Part shown: piece after piece, positions 1 through 9,700 of the stretch
How positions within the stretch are numbered: position 1 is the stretch's first letter
How the letters are laid out: each line of letters starts with the position of its first letter
From: Halomonas sp.
GTDB lineage: Bacteria > Pseudomonadota > Gammaproteobacteria > Pseudomonadales > Halomonadaceae
Assembly (NCBI RefSeq): GCF_011050415.1
Contig: NZ_DRFS01000027.1
Location: 1-64,000, forward strand
Length of the DNA stretch: 64,000 nt
Direction: 5' to 3'
Notes under the pieces: generated by a model
Databases searched by the model: none
What the model saw: only the letters and a program-made list of their open reading frames with translations
Told to the model about the DNA's origin: nothing
Made by a program: the position numbers and the translations under genes

Positions 1-228
1 ACGCAGCCAAAGGATAGGGCCATCATGGAGGGTGCCATTTTCATCGGGCATCGGTTGGGGTTGGAAGTGGTGGCCGAAGGCGTAGAGAACGCCGAACAGT
101 TGTCACTGCTTCGCGATATGCATTGCGACCTCGTCCAGGGGTTCTTCTTCTACCGTCCGATGCCTGCCAAGGAAATCGACCGCCTGCTGGGCGGTTTTGT
201 GCCTGGTCACGAAGGACTGTCGAGCTGA
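1..228 (+). CDS. EAL-domain protein, C-terminal fragment (cut by window edge)
   Basis: The reading frame is open from base 1, so the 5' part lies outside the window. The visible end carries the closing part of an EAL phosphodiesterase domain: LGLEVVAEGVEN, then a CDLVQGFFFYRPMP stretch that matches the usual QG-(Y/F)-x-x-x-(R/K)-P ending. EAL domains hydrolyse cyclic di-GMP to pGpG. The catalytic EAL/ExL motif and any sensor or GGDEF domain are upstream and cannot be judged, so activity is unknown. Confidence 0.85.
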   Translation, partial: TQPKDRAIMEGAIFIGHRLGLEVVAEGVENAEQLSLLRDMHCDLVQGFFFYRPMPAKEIDRLLGGFVPGHEGLSS

Positions 229-282
229 GCCTTGCCGTGATTTGACGTACAATCCCTAGGATTGCCATAACCTGGAGACCTT

Positions 283-387
283 GTGAACGACCGCGATGCC
301 ACCACGGCCGGTCACTTGGTCCGGGAAATACTGACCGGCAGCTGTGGAATGACTGATGCTTACTTAGCATCCGCTTCGAGAAACTAA
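283..387 (+). pseudogene. Short ORF with a good start, possibly a truncated gene
   Basis: A GTG at 283 follows a GGAG ribosome site (274-277) at good spacing and opens a 34-codon frame beginning MNDRDATTAGHLVREILTG. It stops at 387, overlapping the 3' end of the convergent dehydrogenase gene. Upstream, 250-264 holds a perfect 6-3-6 dyad (CAATCC-CTA-GGATTG) that could be an operator or small hairpin. The well-formed start and abrupt end suggest the first part of a longer gene cut by incoming DNA, but it could be an intact small peptide or no gene. I do not recognise the product. Confidence 0.3.
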
Positions 388-1508
388 CCCATGGCTTCGG
401 TGATTAGCTGCCGATATTGATCAGCCGTGAGCTGTTCTGGATTGGTTGCATGACTGTGATCAGCCAAGGCACGCTCTACAATATAATCGAAGTGTTTCTC
501 CTCGACCCCCAAGCTGCGAAGCCCTTTGGGGATTCCGAGACGCAAATTGAGCTCCGCAAGTGCATTGGGTAAATTTCCCTGGCTAATCCCCAGCGCTGTT
601 TCGATGCGGCTCATTTTTTCAGGCGCCGCATCGCGGTTTAAGCGCATTACGCCAGGCAGAAAGATAGCATTTAGGGTGCCATGATGAAGCTGCAACTCTC
701 GCATTCCCCCTAAGGCATGAGAAAGTGCATGAATAGCGCCAAGCCCCTTCTGGAATGTCAAGCCGCCCTGAAGCGAACCCATCATTAGCTCGGTGCGGGC
801 ATCAAGATTACTTCCATCATCGAATGCCGTGACGACGTTATTCCAAATCCGGACGGCACCATCGAGTGCGATGGCTTCAGCGGGTGGGTTATACCGTGGC
901 GACAGATACGTCTCAAAACAGTGTGATAATGCGTCGAGCGCCGTCGCTGCTGTTAGCGATGGCGGAAGGCCCAAGGTCAGCTCTGGATCGCAAATCGCAC
1001 ATTTTGGAATAAGATGAGCGCTAACAAAACCAAGTTTTCGGCCATCTTCCAGGGTAATGAGGGCAGCACGGCCAACCTCGGCGCCAGTTCCAGCCGTGGT
1101 CGGGATAGCAATGACGGGGGCAACCTTATCCGTAATTGCCTGCATACCACCTTCAATTAGCGCATAGGTCGCTAAAGACCCACCATGCGTGGCCAGCAGC
1201 GCAACACCCTTAGCAAGATCAATGGGAGACCCACCCCCAATAGCCACAAGCCCATCACAATCATTCGAGGCATACATCTCAGCCGCAGCCTCAGTGGCCG
1301 CTTCTGTTGGGTTAGTTGGCACATCAAGAAATACTGGGGTGTCGGTTTCCAGCTGTTTAGACACCTTTTCAAGCAATCCCGCTGCCTTAATCCCGTGATC
1401 ACTGATGATCAATGGGCGGCGTATACCGACGCGATTAAGATGTTTTCCCAGCTCACTGATACTGCCAGCGCCAAATTCGATTTCAGTAAGATATGTAATC
1501 AGAGACAT
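384..1508 (-). CDS. Iron-containing (group III) alcohol dehydrogenase
   Basis: A 374-aa protein of normal length for Fe-ADH enzymes, which interconvert alcohols and aldehydes or ketones with NAD(P). The N-terminal Rossmann-like half has GGGSPIDLAKG (nucleotide binding) and PTTAGTGAEVG. The metal site is visible as conserved histidines in ALDALSHCFE, GAIHALSHALGG and LHHGTLNA. It is the last gene of the operon dctQ-dctM-dctP-adh, about 110 bases after dctP. The context suggests it oxidises or reduces the compound imported by the TRAP system or a breakdown product; the substrate cannot be read from sequence. Maleylacetate reductase-like or hydroxybutyrate dehydrogenase activities are alternatives within the superfamily. 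Confidence 0.85.
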   Translation of the reverse strand: MSLITYLTEIEFGAGSISELGKHLNRVGIRRPLIISDHGIKAAGLLEKVSKQLETDTPVFLDVPTNPTEAATEAAAEMYASNDCDGLVAIGGGSPIDLAKGVALLATHGGSLATYALIEGGMQAITDKVAPVIAIPTTAGTGAEVGRAALITLEDGRKLGFVSAHLIPKCAICDPELTLGLPPSLTAATALDALSHCFETYLSPRYNPPAEAIALDGAVRIWNNVVTAFDDGSNLDARTELMMGSLQGGLTFQKGLGAIHALSHALGGMRELQLHHGTLNAIFLPGVMRLNRDAAPEKMSRIETALGISQGNLPNALAELNLRLGIPKGLRSLGVEEKHFDYIVERALADHSHATNPEQLTADQYRQLITEAMG

Positions 1509-1593
1509 AATGCACCTTTAGCTTAGGACGAATAATGCGCTGGCGATAGAGCCTGAATAAGCCGCCTATTACGCTCCAGATATTATTAGCGGA

Positions 1594-1612
1594 GGGCCGA
1601 TCTTGTCGGCCC
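1594..1612 (-). terminator. Stem-loop between dctP and the dehydrogenase
   Basis: A 7-bp perfect stem (GGGCCGA/TCGGCCC) with a 5-nt loop starts just after the dctP stop codon. No U-run follows on the minus strand, so it is more likely an attenuator or mRNA-stabilising hairpin than a full terminator. Confidence 0.4.
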
Positions 1613-1621
1613 CAAATGAAG

Positions 1622-2611
1622 TCAGTCAGCGACAGCCGCCATATCAGCGCGTGCCTGCTCAATAAGATCCAAGCCGATCTGTTCGGAAAATTCAGTAACC
1701 ACTGGGGCAACCGCATCACGCAGCTTGGTCATCTCTTCCTCCGAAAGGCGTGTCACTTCCATGCCCTCTTCCTCGAGCAGGCCAACCAGACGATCAGCAT
1801 CATCGCGTGACAGTCCACGTTGATATTCAGCAGACTCTTGGGCAGCCTCCATAACAAGCTGCTGATCATCCTCAGCCAGGCTTTCGAACCACTTCTTGCT
1901 AGCTAGCAGCACATAGGGTGTATAGACGTGCCCCGTAAGAGCAAGATGGTCCTGCACTTCGAAGAACTTAGACGAGTAAATCAGCCCTACCGGCGTTTCC
2001 TGGGCATCGACAGTGTTGCTCTCTAGGGCATTAAAAAGCTCTGGGTAAGGCAACGGGGTGGGATTAGTACCCAGAGCTTCGAATGTGCTGATGAATAAGG
2101 GATTGGGGATCACCCGGATCTTAAGCCCCGCCATGTCCTCGACCGTGTTGATGGGGCGAATTGCATTGGTCATGTGGCGAAAGCCATTATCCCAATAAGC
2201 CAGGCCCACTAGCCCCATGGCGTCAAGTTTAGCGAAGAGTTCTTCACCAACAGCCCCGTCCATCACCGCATCGACAGCATCAAAGTCCGCATAAAAGAAA
2301 GGCAGATCGAAGATGAGGAATTCGGGGATGGTGCCGACTAGATTTGACGTTGGGCCGACCATGACATCAAGAAAGCCACCTTGCAGCGAAGACTGCATCT
2401 GGGGTTCATTACCCAAGACACCGTTGCCGAAAGTTTGGATGTTGATGCGACCGTCGCTTTTTTCAGCGACAAGCTCAGCAAATCGGATTGAACCCTGCCC
2501 GACGGGGTGCTCGTTGATGGGTACATACCCCAAGCGAGCATCTTGAGCGGATGCCGATACGGCTGCAATAAGGGCTGTCGAAACAACAAATGCTTTTAAT
2601 AATCGTTTCAT
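1622..2611 (-). CDS. dctP: TRAP transporter substrate-binding protein, DctP family
   Basis: A 329-aa periplasmic binding protein. The N-terminus MKRLLKAFVVSTALIAAVSASAQ is a clear signal peptide. The family features follow: GQGSIRFAELVAEKSDGRINI, the FDLPFFYADFDAVDAVMDG segment, the MTNAIRPINTVEDMAGLKIRV stretch carrying the arginine that usually salt-bridges a substrate carboxylate, and NALESNTVDAQETPVGLI. TRAP systems import organic acids and related compounds with a sodium gradient. It is encoded 30 bases after dctM in the same operon. Ligand identity cannot be assigned, although the carboxylate-type arginine favours an organic acid. Confidence 0.92.
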   Translation of the reverse strand: MKRLLKAFVVSTALIAAVSASAQDARLGYVPINEHPVGQGSIRFAELVAEKSDGRINIQTFGNGVLGNEPQMQSSLQGGFLDVMVGPTSNLVGTIPEFLIFDLPFFYADFDAVDAVMDGAVGEELFAKLDAMGLVGLAYWDNGFRHMTNAIRPINTVEDMAGLKIRVIPNPLFISTFEALGTNPTPLPYPELFNALESNTVDAQETPVGLIYSSKFFEVQDHLALTGHVYTPYVLLASKKWFESLAEDDQQLVMEAAQESAEYQRGLSRDDADRLVGLLEEEGMEVTRLSEEEMTKLRDAVAPVVTEFSEQIGLDLIEQARADMAAVAD

Positions 2612-2641
2612 GAGTTTCTCTCTTCATTTTTGGATTTATAG

Positions 2642-3919
2642 TTATGAGAACCAGGATGCTGGAACGGTCACAAGCGCAGGGAATAGAACCAGAATCACTA
2701 GAACCAGGATTTCAGCAAACAGGAAAGGCAGCACACCTTTTACTGCCTGATCCATGCTGATTCGACTAATGCCGCAAACCGTGTTGAGGACGGCACCGAC
2801 GGGAGGTGTAATCATTCCTACAGCCGCCGTCATAATAAACATGACGCCGAAATAGATGGGGTCAATGCCAGCGGCGATGACTATTGGCAGCAGCACGGGC
2901 ACGAGAATCGTAATAGCGGGCGTGAAATCAAGCACCATACCGATGGCAAAGACGGTGATCACGATTAACATCATCAACAGAATCGGCGACCCTATGAACG
3001 GCTCAAGGTACACCAGCATCTGACCGGGTAGATTGGCTATGGCAATGAGGAAGGCCGTCACCATTGAGGCAGCAACAAGAATCATGATGACCGCTGTCAT
3101 ACGGCCAGCATTCAATATGGCGTAGTAAAGATCCTTGGGAGTCATCTCCCGGTAAATGACTAGGCTGATCAGCAGCGCATAGACGGCAGCCACAACACCA
3201 GCTTCCGTTGGAGTGAAGATGCCCATGCGTAGCCCGCCGATAATGATGAGCGGTAAAATCAACGCCCAAACGGCCTCTCGAAGGCACTTACGAATATCAG
3301 AACCCGACTTTTTGGGTAGAACGGCAACATTGTCCCTGCGCGAGACAAGCCACCAAGCGACAATAAGGCTAAGCGCCATCAACATGCCAGGCACGATCCC
3401 GGCCATAAACAGGCGTACTATAGATATATTGGCCGTTACGCCAAGCACTATGAACCCGACCGATGGTGGAATGATAGGCGCAATGATGCCGGTAGCAGCC
3501 ATAAGACCTGCTGAGCGTTCCACACGATAGCCGGCCTCGCGCATCAGCGGAATGAGCATCACTGCAAGGGTTGCTGTATCGGCGATTGCTGAGCCCGAAA
3601 GGCTGGCAAGCAACAGCCCCGTGCCAATAACCACATATCCAAGCCCGCCACGTAAATGCCCAAACAGGGCTAAGGCGAGGTTGACGATACGACGGGACAG
3701 CCCACCCGCATTCATGAACTCACCAGCCAGCAAAAAGAAAGGTATGGCCATCAATGGATAGCTGTCAGCGCCGTCGATGAGCTTTTGCGCCATAATCTGA
3801 GCATCGAGATTACCCATCAATAACATCATTGCAATGGCGCACACCATCAGTGCAAAGGCTATCGGTATGCCAATGCTAATGGCCCCAAAAAGAGATCCGA
3901 GAAATACAATAGCGGTCAT
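2642..3919 (-). CDS. dctM: TRAP transporter large permease, DctM family
   Basis: A 425-aa, almost wholly hydrophobic protein with about 12 membrane segments, the usual length for DctM. Family landmarks include YPLMAIPFFLLAGEFMNAGGLSRRIVN near the N-terminus, SGSAIADTATLAVMLIPLM, and ITPPVGAVLNTVCGISRIS near the C-terminus. It forms the transport channel that takes substrate from DctP using a sodium gradient. Its ATG overlaps the dctQ stop by 4 bases, which indicates translational coupling. Confidence 0.93.
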   Translation of the reverse strand: MTAIVFLGSLFGAISIGIPIAFALMVCAIAMMLLMGNLDAQIMAQKLIDGADSYPLMAIPFFLLAGEFMNAGGLSRRIVNLALALFGHLRGGLGYVVIGTGLLLASLSGSAIADTATLAVMLIPLMREAGYRVERSAGLMAATGIIAPIIPPSVGFIVLGVTANISIVRLFMAGIVPGMLMALSLIVAWWLVSRRDNVAVLPKKSGSDIRKCLREAVWALILPLIIIGGLRMGIFTPTEAGVVAAVYALLISLVIYREMTPKDLYYAILNAGRMTAVIMILVAASMVTAFLIAIANLPGQMLVYLEPFIGSPILLMMLIVITVFAIGMVLDFTPAITILVPVLLPIVIAAGIDPIYFGVMFIMTAAVGMITPPVGAVLNTVCGISRISMDQAVKGVLPFLFAEILVLVILVLFPALVTVPASWFS

Positions 3920-4443
3920 CGCGCCTTCTCCTCAGGCCGAACAACGGCATAAGGATCTTCGCCTGACCAGGTCTGGGGCAATTCTCCTCTTAGCGAGCGC
4001 CAGAGGTTGACGAATAATACAAGAGCCATACAGGCTGAAGCGACGAGGCCAGCGGCATACATCATGCCTACCGAGATGCCCGATATCGGCGCTCGATTGT
4101 TCCAGTTAAGTAAAGTCTGAATCCAGCTCCCCTGCCATATCAACCAACAGCACCAGAGCATCAGCCCGTGACTGACGAGAAAGCAGGCAATACGCATGGG
4201 CCGGGGCAAGCGTGATACAAGCGTATTCACACTCATGTGCATACCCTGCGCCAGCGCGACAACCGACCCCAGAAATACAATCCAGACGAAGATTAGGCGG
4301 GAAACTTCTACTGAAAATGGAATACCCGAATTAAAGCCATAACGTAGTACTACGTTCCAAAAGACCATCAGGCCCATTATGCTCATGCCGATCACCACGA
4401 GATGATCGAACAACTTGAACAGCCACTGTAGCGGCTTTGGCAT
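3916..4443 (-). CDS. dctQ: TRAP transporter small permease, DctQ family
   Basis: A 175-aa inner-membrane protein with four predicted helices, typical of DctQ. The segment VSRLIFVWIVFLGSVVALAQGMHMSVN is the family signature region. It partners DctM in the membrane. It is the first gene of the operon and is read away from the LysR gene at 4575, with 131 bases between them that must contain both promoters. Confidence 0.9.
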   Translation of the reverse strand: MPKPLQWLFKLFDHLVVIGMSIMGLMVFWNVVLRYGFNSGIPFSVEVSRLIFVWIVFLGSVVALAQGMHMSVNTLVSRLPRPMRIACFLVSHGLMLWCCWLIWQGSWIQTLLNWNNRAPISGISVGMMYAAGLVASACMALVLFVNLWRSLRGELPQTWSGEDPYAVVRPEEKAR

Positions 4444-4567
4444 TTTATTCTCCCAGGGCTTAAGTACCCTTTTTGTTGTTGTGTCAGTTCCAGCATTGCG
4501 CCTTAAGGATAGTCAACAATATAGTGAGCCAGCACAGGCACGCATAATAAAAACTACCAATACAGAC

Positions 4568-4582
4568 ATAACCAATGGTTAT
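4568..4582. promoter_or_regulatory. Candidate LysR-type operator
   Basis: ATAACCAATGGTTAT is a perfect 7-1-7 dyad of the T-N11-A form that LysR-type regulators bind. It sits in the divergent region between dctQ and the LysR gene and overlaps the first possible ATG of that gene (4575), as expected for an autoregulatory site. Confidence 0.55.
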
Positions 4583-5522
4583 ACCTATGATCCCCAGCTT
4601 GGAATCCATTACAGCCCGTCTACGTCTCCGGCATTTCCGGTTACTCATTGCGATTGACGAACACGGATCTTTGATTAAGGCAGCAGAAAGTGTCTCAATA
4701 AGCCAGCCAGGTGCAACCAAAGCGCTTCAGGAGATCGAGGAAGCCGTAGGCTCAGCTTTGTTTATCCGAACAAATCGAGGCCTTGCTCCCAATGAAGTGG
4801 GGCATTGCATCATTCGATATGCACGTTTGATATATCAAGATCTCGCCCATCTTCGAGAAGAAATAGAAAGTATTCTTGATGGATACGGCGGTCGTTTGGC
4901 CGTAGGCACTATAATGGGAGCTGTGCCTCTCTTGACCGATCACCTTACCCGGCTTCTCGAACGTCAGCCGGCAATGCGTATTGAATTGGTAGAGGACACG
5001 AGCGCGCACCTTCTAGATTTACTCGATAGTGGTCGTCTTGAAGTTGCCATCTGCCGAACAAGCGTGAGCCCCCGCCCGGAAGCCTATATCGCTACGCGAA
5101 TTTGGGAAGAGCAACTAGCCATCGTTGCCAATGCAAGCCATCCACTAACGGGTCTTCCCGCACAATTAGCTGATCTGGCGGCTAGTACTTGGATCGTGTA
5201 TGCAGCCGATATGCCAATGCGGAGATACTTGGAACAGGAATTCCTAACACAAGGATTACGTTTCCCAAATGAGCTGATCGAAACAACGTCAGCTTTTGCC
5301 ACGTTGTCACTCCTCCAACGCAATTCCACTTTTGTTGCCCTATTGTCCACTGAAGTTGCTCAAGTACTATCCCGCACGGGAATGACAACCATCTTAGATA
5401 TCGAGCTCCCTGCTCGCAGCGAACCTTACTATTTAGTACGCAAGCGGGATCGAAGCATGTCACCTGCTGCCCGGCTTCTAAGTGAGCAGTTCACTGCAAT
5501 GTCACCCCCCTTCGAACCGTAA
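4575..5522 (+). CDS. LysR-family regulator of the TRAP operon
   Basis: A 315-aa protein, normal LysR length. The N-terminal winged helix-turn-helix runs over about residues 15-75 (LRHFRLLIAIDEHGSLIKAAESVSISQPGATKALQEIE). The effector-binding domain starts near residue 95 (GRLAVGTIMGAVPLL). Divergence from dctQ suggests it controls uptake and oxidation of the TRAP substrate. The start is uncertain: the ATG at 4575 lies inside a T-N11-A dyad and has no good ribosome site, and the ATG at 4587 (MIPSLES) is a plausible alternative. The similarity to GbpR-like members with a longer N-terminus is an impression, not a test. Confidence 0.88.
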   Translation: MVIPMIPSLESITARLRLRHFRLLIAIDEHGSLIKAAESVSISQPGATKALQEIEEAVGSALFIRTNRGLAPNEVGHCIIRYARLIYQDLAHLREEIESILDGYGGRLAVGTIMGAVPLLTDHLTRLLERQPAMRIELVEDTSAHLLDLLDSGRLEVAICRTSVSPRPEAYIATRIWEEQLAIVANASHPLTGLPAQLADLAASTWIVYAADMPMRRYLEQEFLTQGLRFPNELIETTSAFATLSLLQRNSTFVALLSTEVAQVLSRTGMTTILDIELPARSEPYYLVRKRDRSMSPAARLLSEQFTAMSPPFEP

Positions 5523-5553
5523 ATTCTGGAAAAGATGTATTTCTTTGTAGTGG

Positions 5554-6460
5554 TCAACTAATACCGGACAGTGGTTTAAGATTTTCCTCAGCTATAACGG
5601 GAGGCATACCATCGTTAAAAGAATGAAGGTGCCGCTGATTGTAGTAACCCATTAAATAATCACTTATGTCTTTCTTGGACTCAGGTAGATGTCGATATCC
5701 CAAGGCGGGTATCCATTCGGATTTTAAGCTTCGGAACAGTGGCTCCATCGGTGCATTATCCCAGCAGTTGCCACGGCGGCTCATGCTTTGACGGTAGCGC
5801 CATAGTCTTTGTCGGAGCTCACGGCTGGCATACTGACTGCATCGAGCTGAGTGGCATAACCTCTTTTGGTTGACGCCGCTGTTCTCAGGCGTAATCCAGC
5901 GCCCTTACGACCAGATCAGCATCTGGGGCTGACTTGGCCCAACAGACAACCCGGCGAGCATATAGGTCTAGCATCACAGCAAGATAGCTCCATCGTTGGC
6001 CCACCCAGATGTAAGTGATATAGCTACACCAGATCTGGTTCGGCTGGTTTACTTCAAATTCACGGACAAGATAATTCGGAATATCCGGTCGCTCAACGGT
6101 GGCCTGCTTGTAAGCATGTGAGCCCTGCTGTTTACAGATCAGTCCCAACTCGCTCATCAGGTGCCGAGGTTTGAAGCGGCTAATAGTGATGCTCTCGTCA
6201 TTGAGCAGCCCCCTTGAGCGTCCGGCTGCCAGCAGAACTTCGGCTCTAAGTGACGAGTCGTTTTACCTAAGCTTTTAGAGCCAAGTGCTCAATATCTGCG
6301 CGGCTCTGTCGTTGGCGGCGTTCGTAGTAGCTAGAACGGCTGATATCGAACTCATTACAGACCATTTCAACAGGCGTTTGCTCACTTAACTTATCTATCA
6401 GCGCGTACGATTCATGTCGTCCGACATCAAGAGAGCGGTAGCTTTTTTTAGTATGTATTT
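5554..6460 (-). pseudogene. IS3-type transposase OrfB, broken
   Basis: Two separated pieces of a DDE integrase-type transposase are readable. Around 5885-6157 is the start of the catalytic core (ERPDIPNYLVREFEVNQPNQIWCSYITYI, where the first catalytic Asp region WxxDITYI now reads WCSYITYI). Around 5554-5784 is the end (RGNCWDNAPMEPLFRSLKSEW, carrying the last catalytic Glu region). Frameshifts and stops separate the pieces, and the first catalytic Asp appears to be lost. Not functional. Confidence 0.8.
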
Positions 6461-6467
6461 CTCCCTT

Positions 6468-6707
6468 TCAAGACGTTAACAGCGAGCCTCTAGCTCCTGA
6501 ATCCGCTGGTGATCCAAGGTCAACGCTTTGCCTTAAGCTGTTACTCCCTGACGCTCTTCCGCAAGCTGGTGAAACCCAGCGTGGGAGAGCGCTTTCACCG
6601 ACACCCAACGAGGTGTAAGCTCGGGGATAGCTATACCTTTGATCCAGTACTAGGCTGGCAGCCTCCTGCTTAAATTCAGGCGAAAAGGTACGTCGTTTCT
6701 TGGTCAT
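6468..6707 (-). pseudogene. IS3-type transposase OrfA, frameshifted
   Basis: The start MTKKRRTFSPEFKQEAASLVLDQ is the conserved helix-turn-helix N-terminus of IS3 OrfA. After about residue 45 (SLGVGESALPRWV) the frame no longer matches the family, and the leucine-zipper part is found only in another frame with an in-frame stop. This supports decay of the element. Confidence 0.8.
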
Positions 6708-6780
6708 CAGACACCCCGCTTATGGTGGTAATATTACCACCTACGATGGTGTCAGGTTTTATTGAACCACTACAGACAGC

Positions 6781-9700
6781 TTAGCTAGACGGCCGATAAT
6801 TCACCATTGACTTCAGCGGACGACGCTCTAAATTAAAGGTGTCGATAAAACGTAGTTCAGGCGACACGTCGGTCCCCAGCATGCTGGATAGTGAACTCGA
6901 CTCGAGACTCCAGAGGGGATGTATTACTACGTATCTCGTAGCACTACCACCAACCCTTTCATCCAAGTAAGGCAGCCCAGAATGCTTTAACTGACCCGGG
7001 GTCAAAGTGCCTGGACGCATCTGCGAGACATTTTCAGCGAGCTCTTGAGCGTGTGTAAGCCACCCTCTGATTTCTGGATAACTTTCATCCTGCACTTCCA
7101 AACCGCATGCATATCCCGGCGTAGTCATAGCTCGCAAGTAGGCCAGGCCAAGCCTCCAATCAAGGAGAGCATGGTAGCGACGGTTGCCATAACGCTGAAT
7201 ACAACGATAACAGGAGGTGTGGCATTGAGCCGAGTGATCGCCATCTGCCGAGACTTTAAGAAAATCAATCAATGGCCACTGGTCTTTATTCACCAAGATA
7301 TCATGCAAGATGTCCAAGATTTTTGGTTGCGAACGCCCTGGAACTGTTTCCCCCAAGCGGCGGCACAAACCGGACCCATTGATCAGTGCATCGGCGATCT
7401 GCAACATCGGATTGCCAGAGCGCACTCTCGGCTCGAGAGCCTCGAATTCATCGGCGGAAACGTCCAACTCAAGAGCAGCTCGCTGTATGAGAATTTGCGT
7501 AGCACTCAGCGCGGCTGCGCGCGTTGGTAGATGAGCGCTGGTGCCGCGCCGCGCTACATGCGCCAGACTTAGCCGAGAATCAACTTGGCTAAGCTCCAAA
7601 TGAATCGAATCCGTCTGCTTGCAGGAAATTAGGCCAACCCCAGGCGCAGCATCACCATACTTATCCCATCTCGCTTGGCCCCAGCTCACACTACGTGCGC
7701 TCTTGAGCCAACCAGCCTCAAATGCCTGGGGCATTCCGTCAATTGGAGGTGCTTTTTTCGAGCCCGAAGGCACAGGAACTTTCAAATCGACAGCCTCTTC
7801 GATGGAGAAACCCTCACCCTCGCCATCGATGTTGGCAACGCCATCGTTCATCTGCATGATCGTGACATTGGCTCCGTGGTGCACAGTGATGTTTCCATGT
7901 TTTAAGCGCTCACCAAGATCTACGATGGCAGCCATGCTACGCACGGACATTCGTCCGACTTCCTCTTCATCATCCTTCGGGTTGAAATCAGTTCGGAATC
8001 CCGAGGGAGTGATATAGCGCTTAAACTCAGTAACCGGAATCTCTTCACCGCAGTCATCACAGGACGGAGCTACTTGCGGCAAGGTGTCGCTACGCTTAGC
8101 TGAGCCGCAAGCAAAACACAGTGCTACATGCGTTTCCGACTCATACCAACGGGACAATGCCTTTATCGAAAGAGCATCTTTTTTAAAGCTCTGCGGAGTC
8201 GAAAGGCTTCCGGTAAATCCTACAACTCGATGTTTCTGCTTGTCTTTGACTAATACCGCCCCTGGCGCGTATTCAAAAACAGCAAGGTCAAGGTCTCGGT
8301 CCATCGTTGACCATTCATAATCTTCCTTTTGTCCCCTTGTCACAGAACGAAGGCCGAGGTACAGATTTCGGACACGAGTGGGCATTCCGTACATGGGGAG
8401 CAACCCCCATTCGGCTAGAAAGCGGGCTAATCCCATCTCTGAATCTGGCGCATAGGCCCTGAGATCTTCAATCTCCTTCATCAAACAATCGACATCGGCC
8501 TGCACTAAAAGCCGATCTTGTTGATCTGAATCGAAGGCAACCGAAGCAGCCGTGGCTACAGCAATAAACTCATCACGTTCGCCGATGGTGTCGTTCAAGG
8601 CTTCACGCAAACGCGTTGGCCAATCTGCTTCAATGTCATGATAGAAGTCATGAGTTGAGACATACTCCCCATGCACATCAGGCGGCATGAGTAGGTCGCC
8701 TGGGTACTCCTCTCCAGCCGCGGAGCACTGGTCACGCAAATGCTTAAATGCAGCCCGCAACCAATTCTTGCGCACTAGCCGCAGCGGAATAGGATCATGA
8801 TTAATCGCCAGGAAAGGCGGAGGCGGCGCATCACCGGTTATTGCTCGTGGGTGCGCAAAGTAATAAGCATCATGACTGCGGCCGCGGCAGAAGGTAATAA
8901 CCAGAGAAAATGCCTGTCCCCTTCGACCGGCTCGACCTACGCGTTGTTGATAGTTGAACCGCTGTGGTGGCATGTTGGCCTGGTAAACAGTCTGCAATGC
9001 CCCAATATCAATGCCCACCTCCATAGTGGTGGTAACGGACAACATGTCGATTTCTTGGGCACGCTTTTGGGTTTCACTCTCCCCGCCGACAAAAATCCCT
9101 TTAAATTTACGCAAGCGATCTGAGAAGTCGTCTGTCTGTCCAGTTAACTCCTCAACGCGTAGTCGAAAACGACCAACCCCCTCCTCAAGCCCGCGCACAA
9201 TACGGTTACCCAGGAAGTTATTACGCCACAATTCCACAACATGACCAGTCGGTTGCTCGTCCAAGCTTTCTACGCATCGAGTGCATTTTCCAGTTCCGCG
9301 GTGAAGATGCACCCGCTCGCAATTGCCACAACGCCAATAAGGATCGGTCTCTTTTGAGACTTTGAGGTATAGCTTACCAAGCTGAATCATGCAGCTCGGA
9401 TGCTGGAGCGACGAGAACTCATCCAAAATAACGCTCAGGCCATCAATTGCGGCACTGGCACCGTACACAGCATGCGCAAATCTCTGCACTCGCTTGTTCT
9501 TGACGTCCGAGCCCACAATCCACTCATTCATCCCTTCGCCATTTACGTACTTGTTATCCAACACACGGTAAGCACTAGAAAATACGCGTAGCCAAGCATC
9601 CAAACGGTCTGCTCGTTCTTCATCTCCATCCATAATGGACGGATAGCCCAAACCAGTCTCCTCCAGTGCGAAGAACGTGTTGGCGAAAATAACGTCATCG

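Larger units (their letters stand above)
5547..6774 (-). mobile_element. Degenerate IS3-family insertion sequence
   Basis: The ends form imperfect terminal inverted repeats: TGTAGTGGTCAACTAATACC at 5547 against TGTAGTGGTTCAATAAAACC read inward from 6774. Inside are broken orfA and orfB frames in the usual order, about 1.23 kb in all. No matching 3- to 4-bp target duplication is visible at the two outer edges (ctt versus gac), and both frames are damaged, so it is an old, inactive copy. Its right end lies 6 bases from the stop codon of the 1962-aa helicase gene. Confidence 0.85.
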
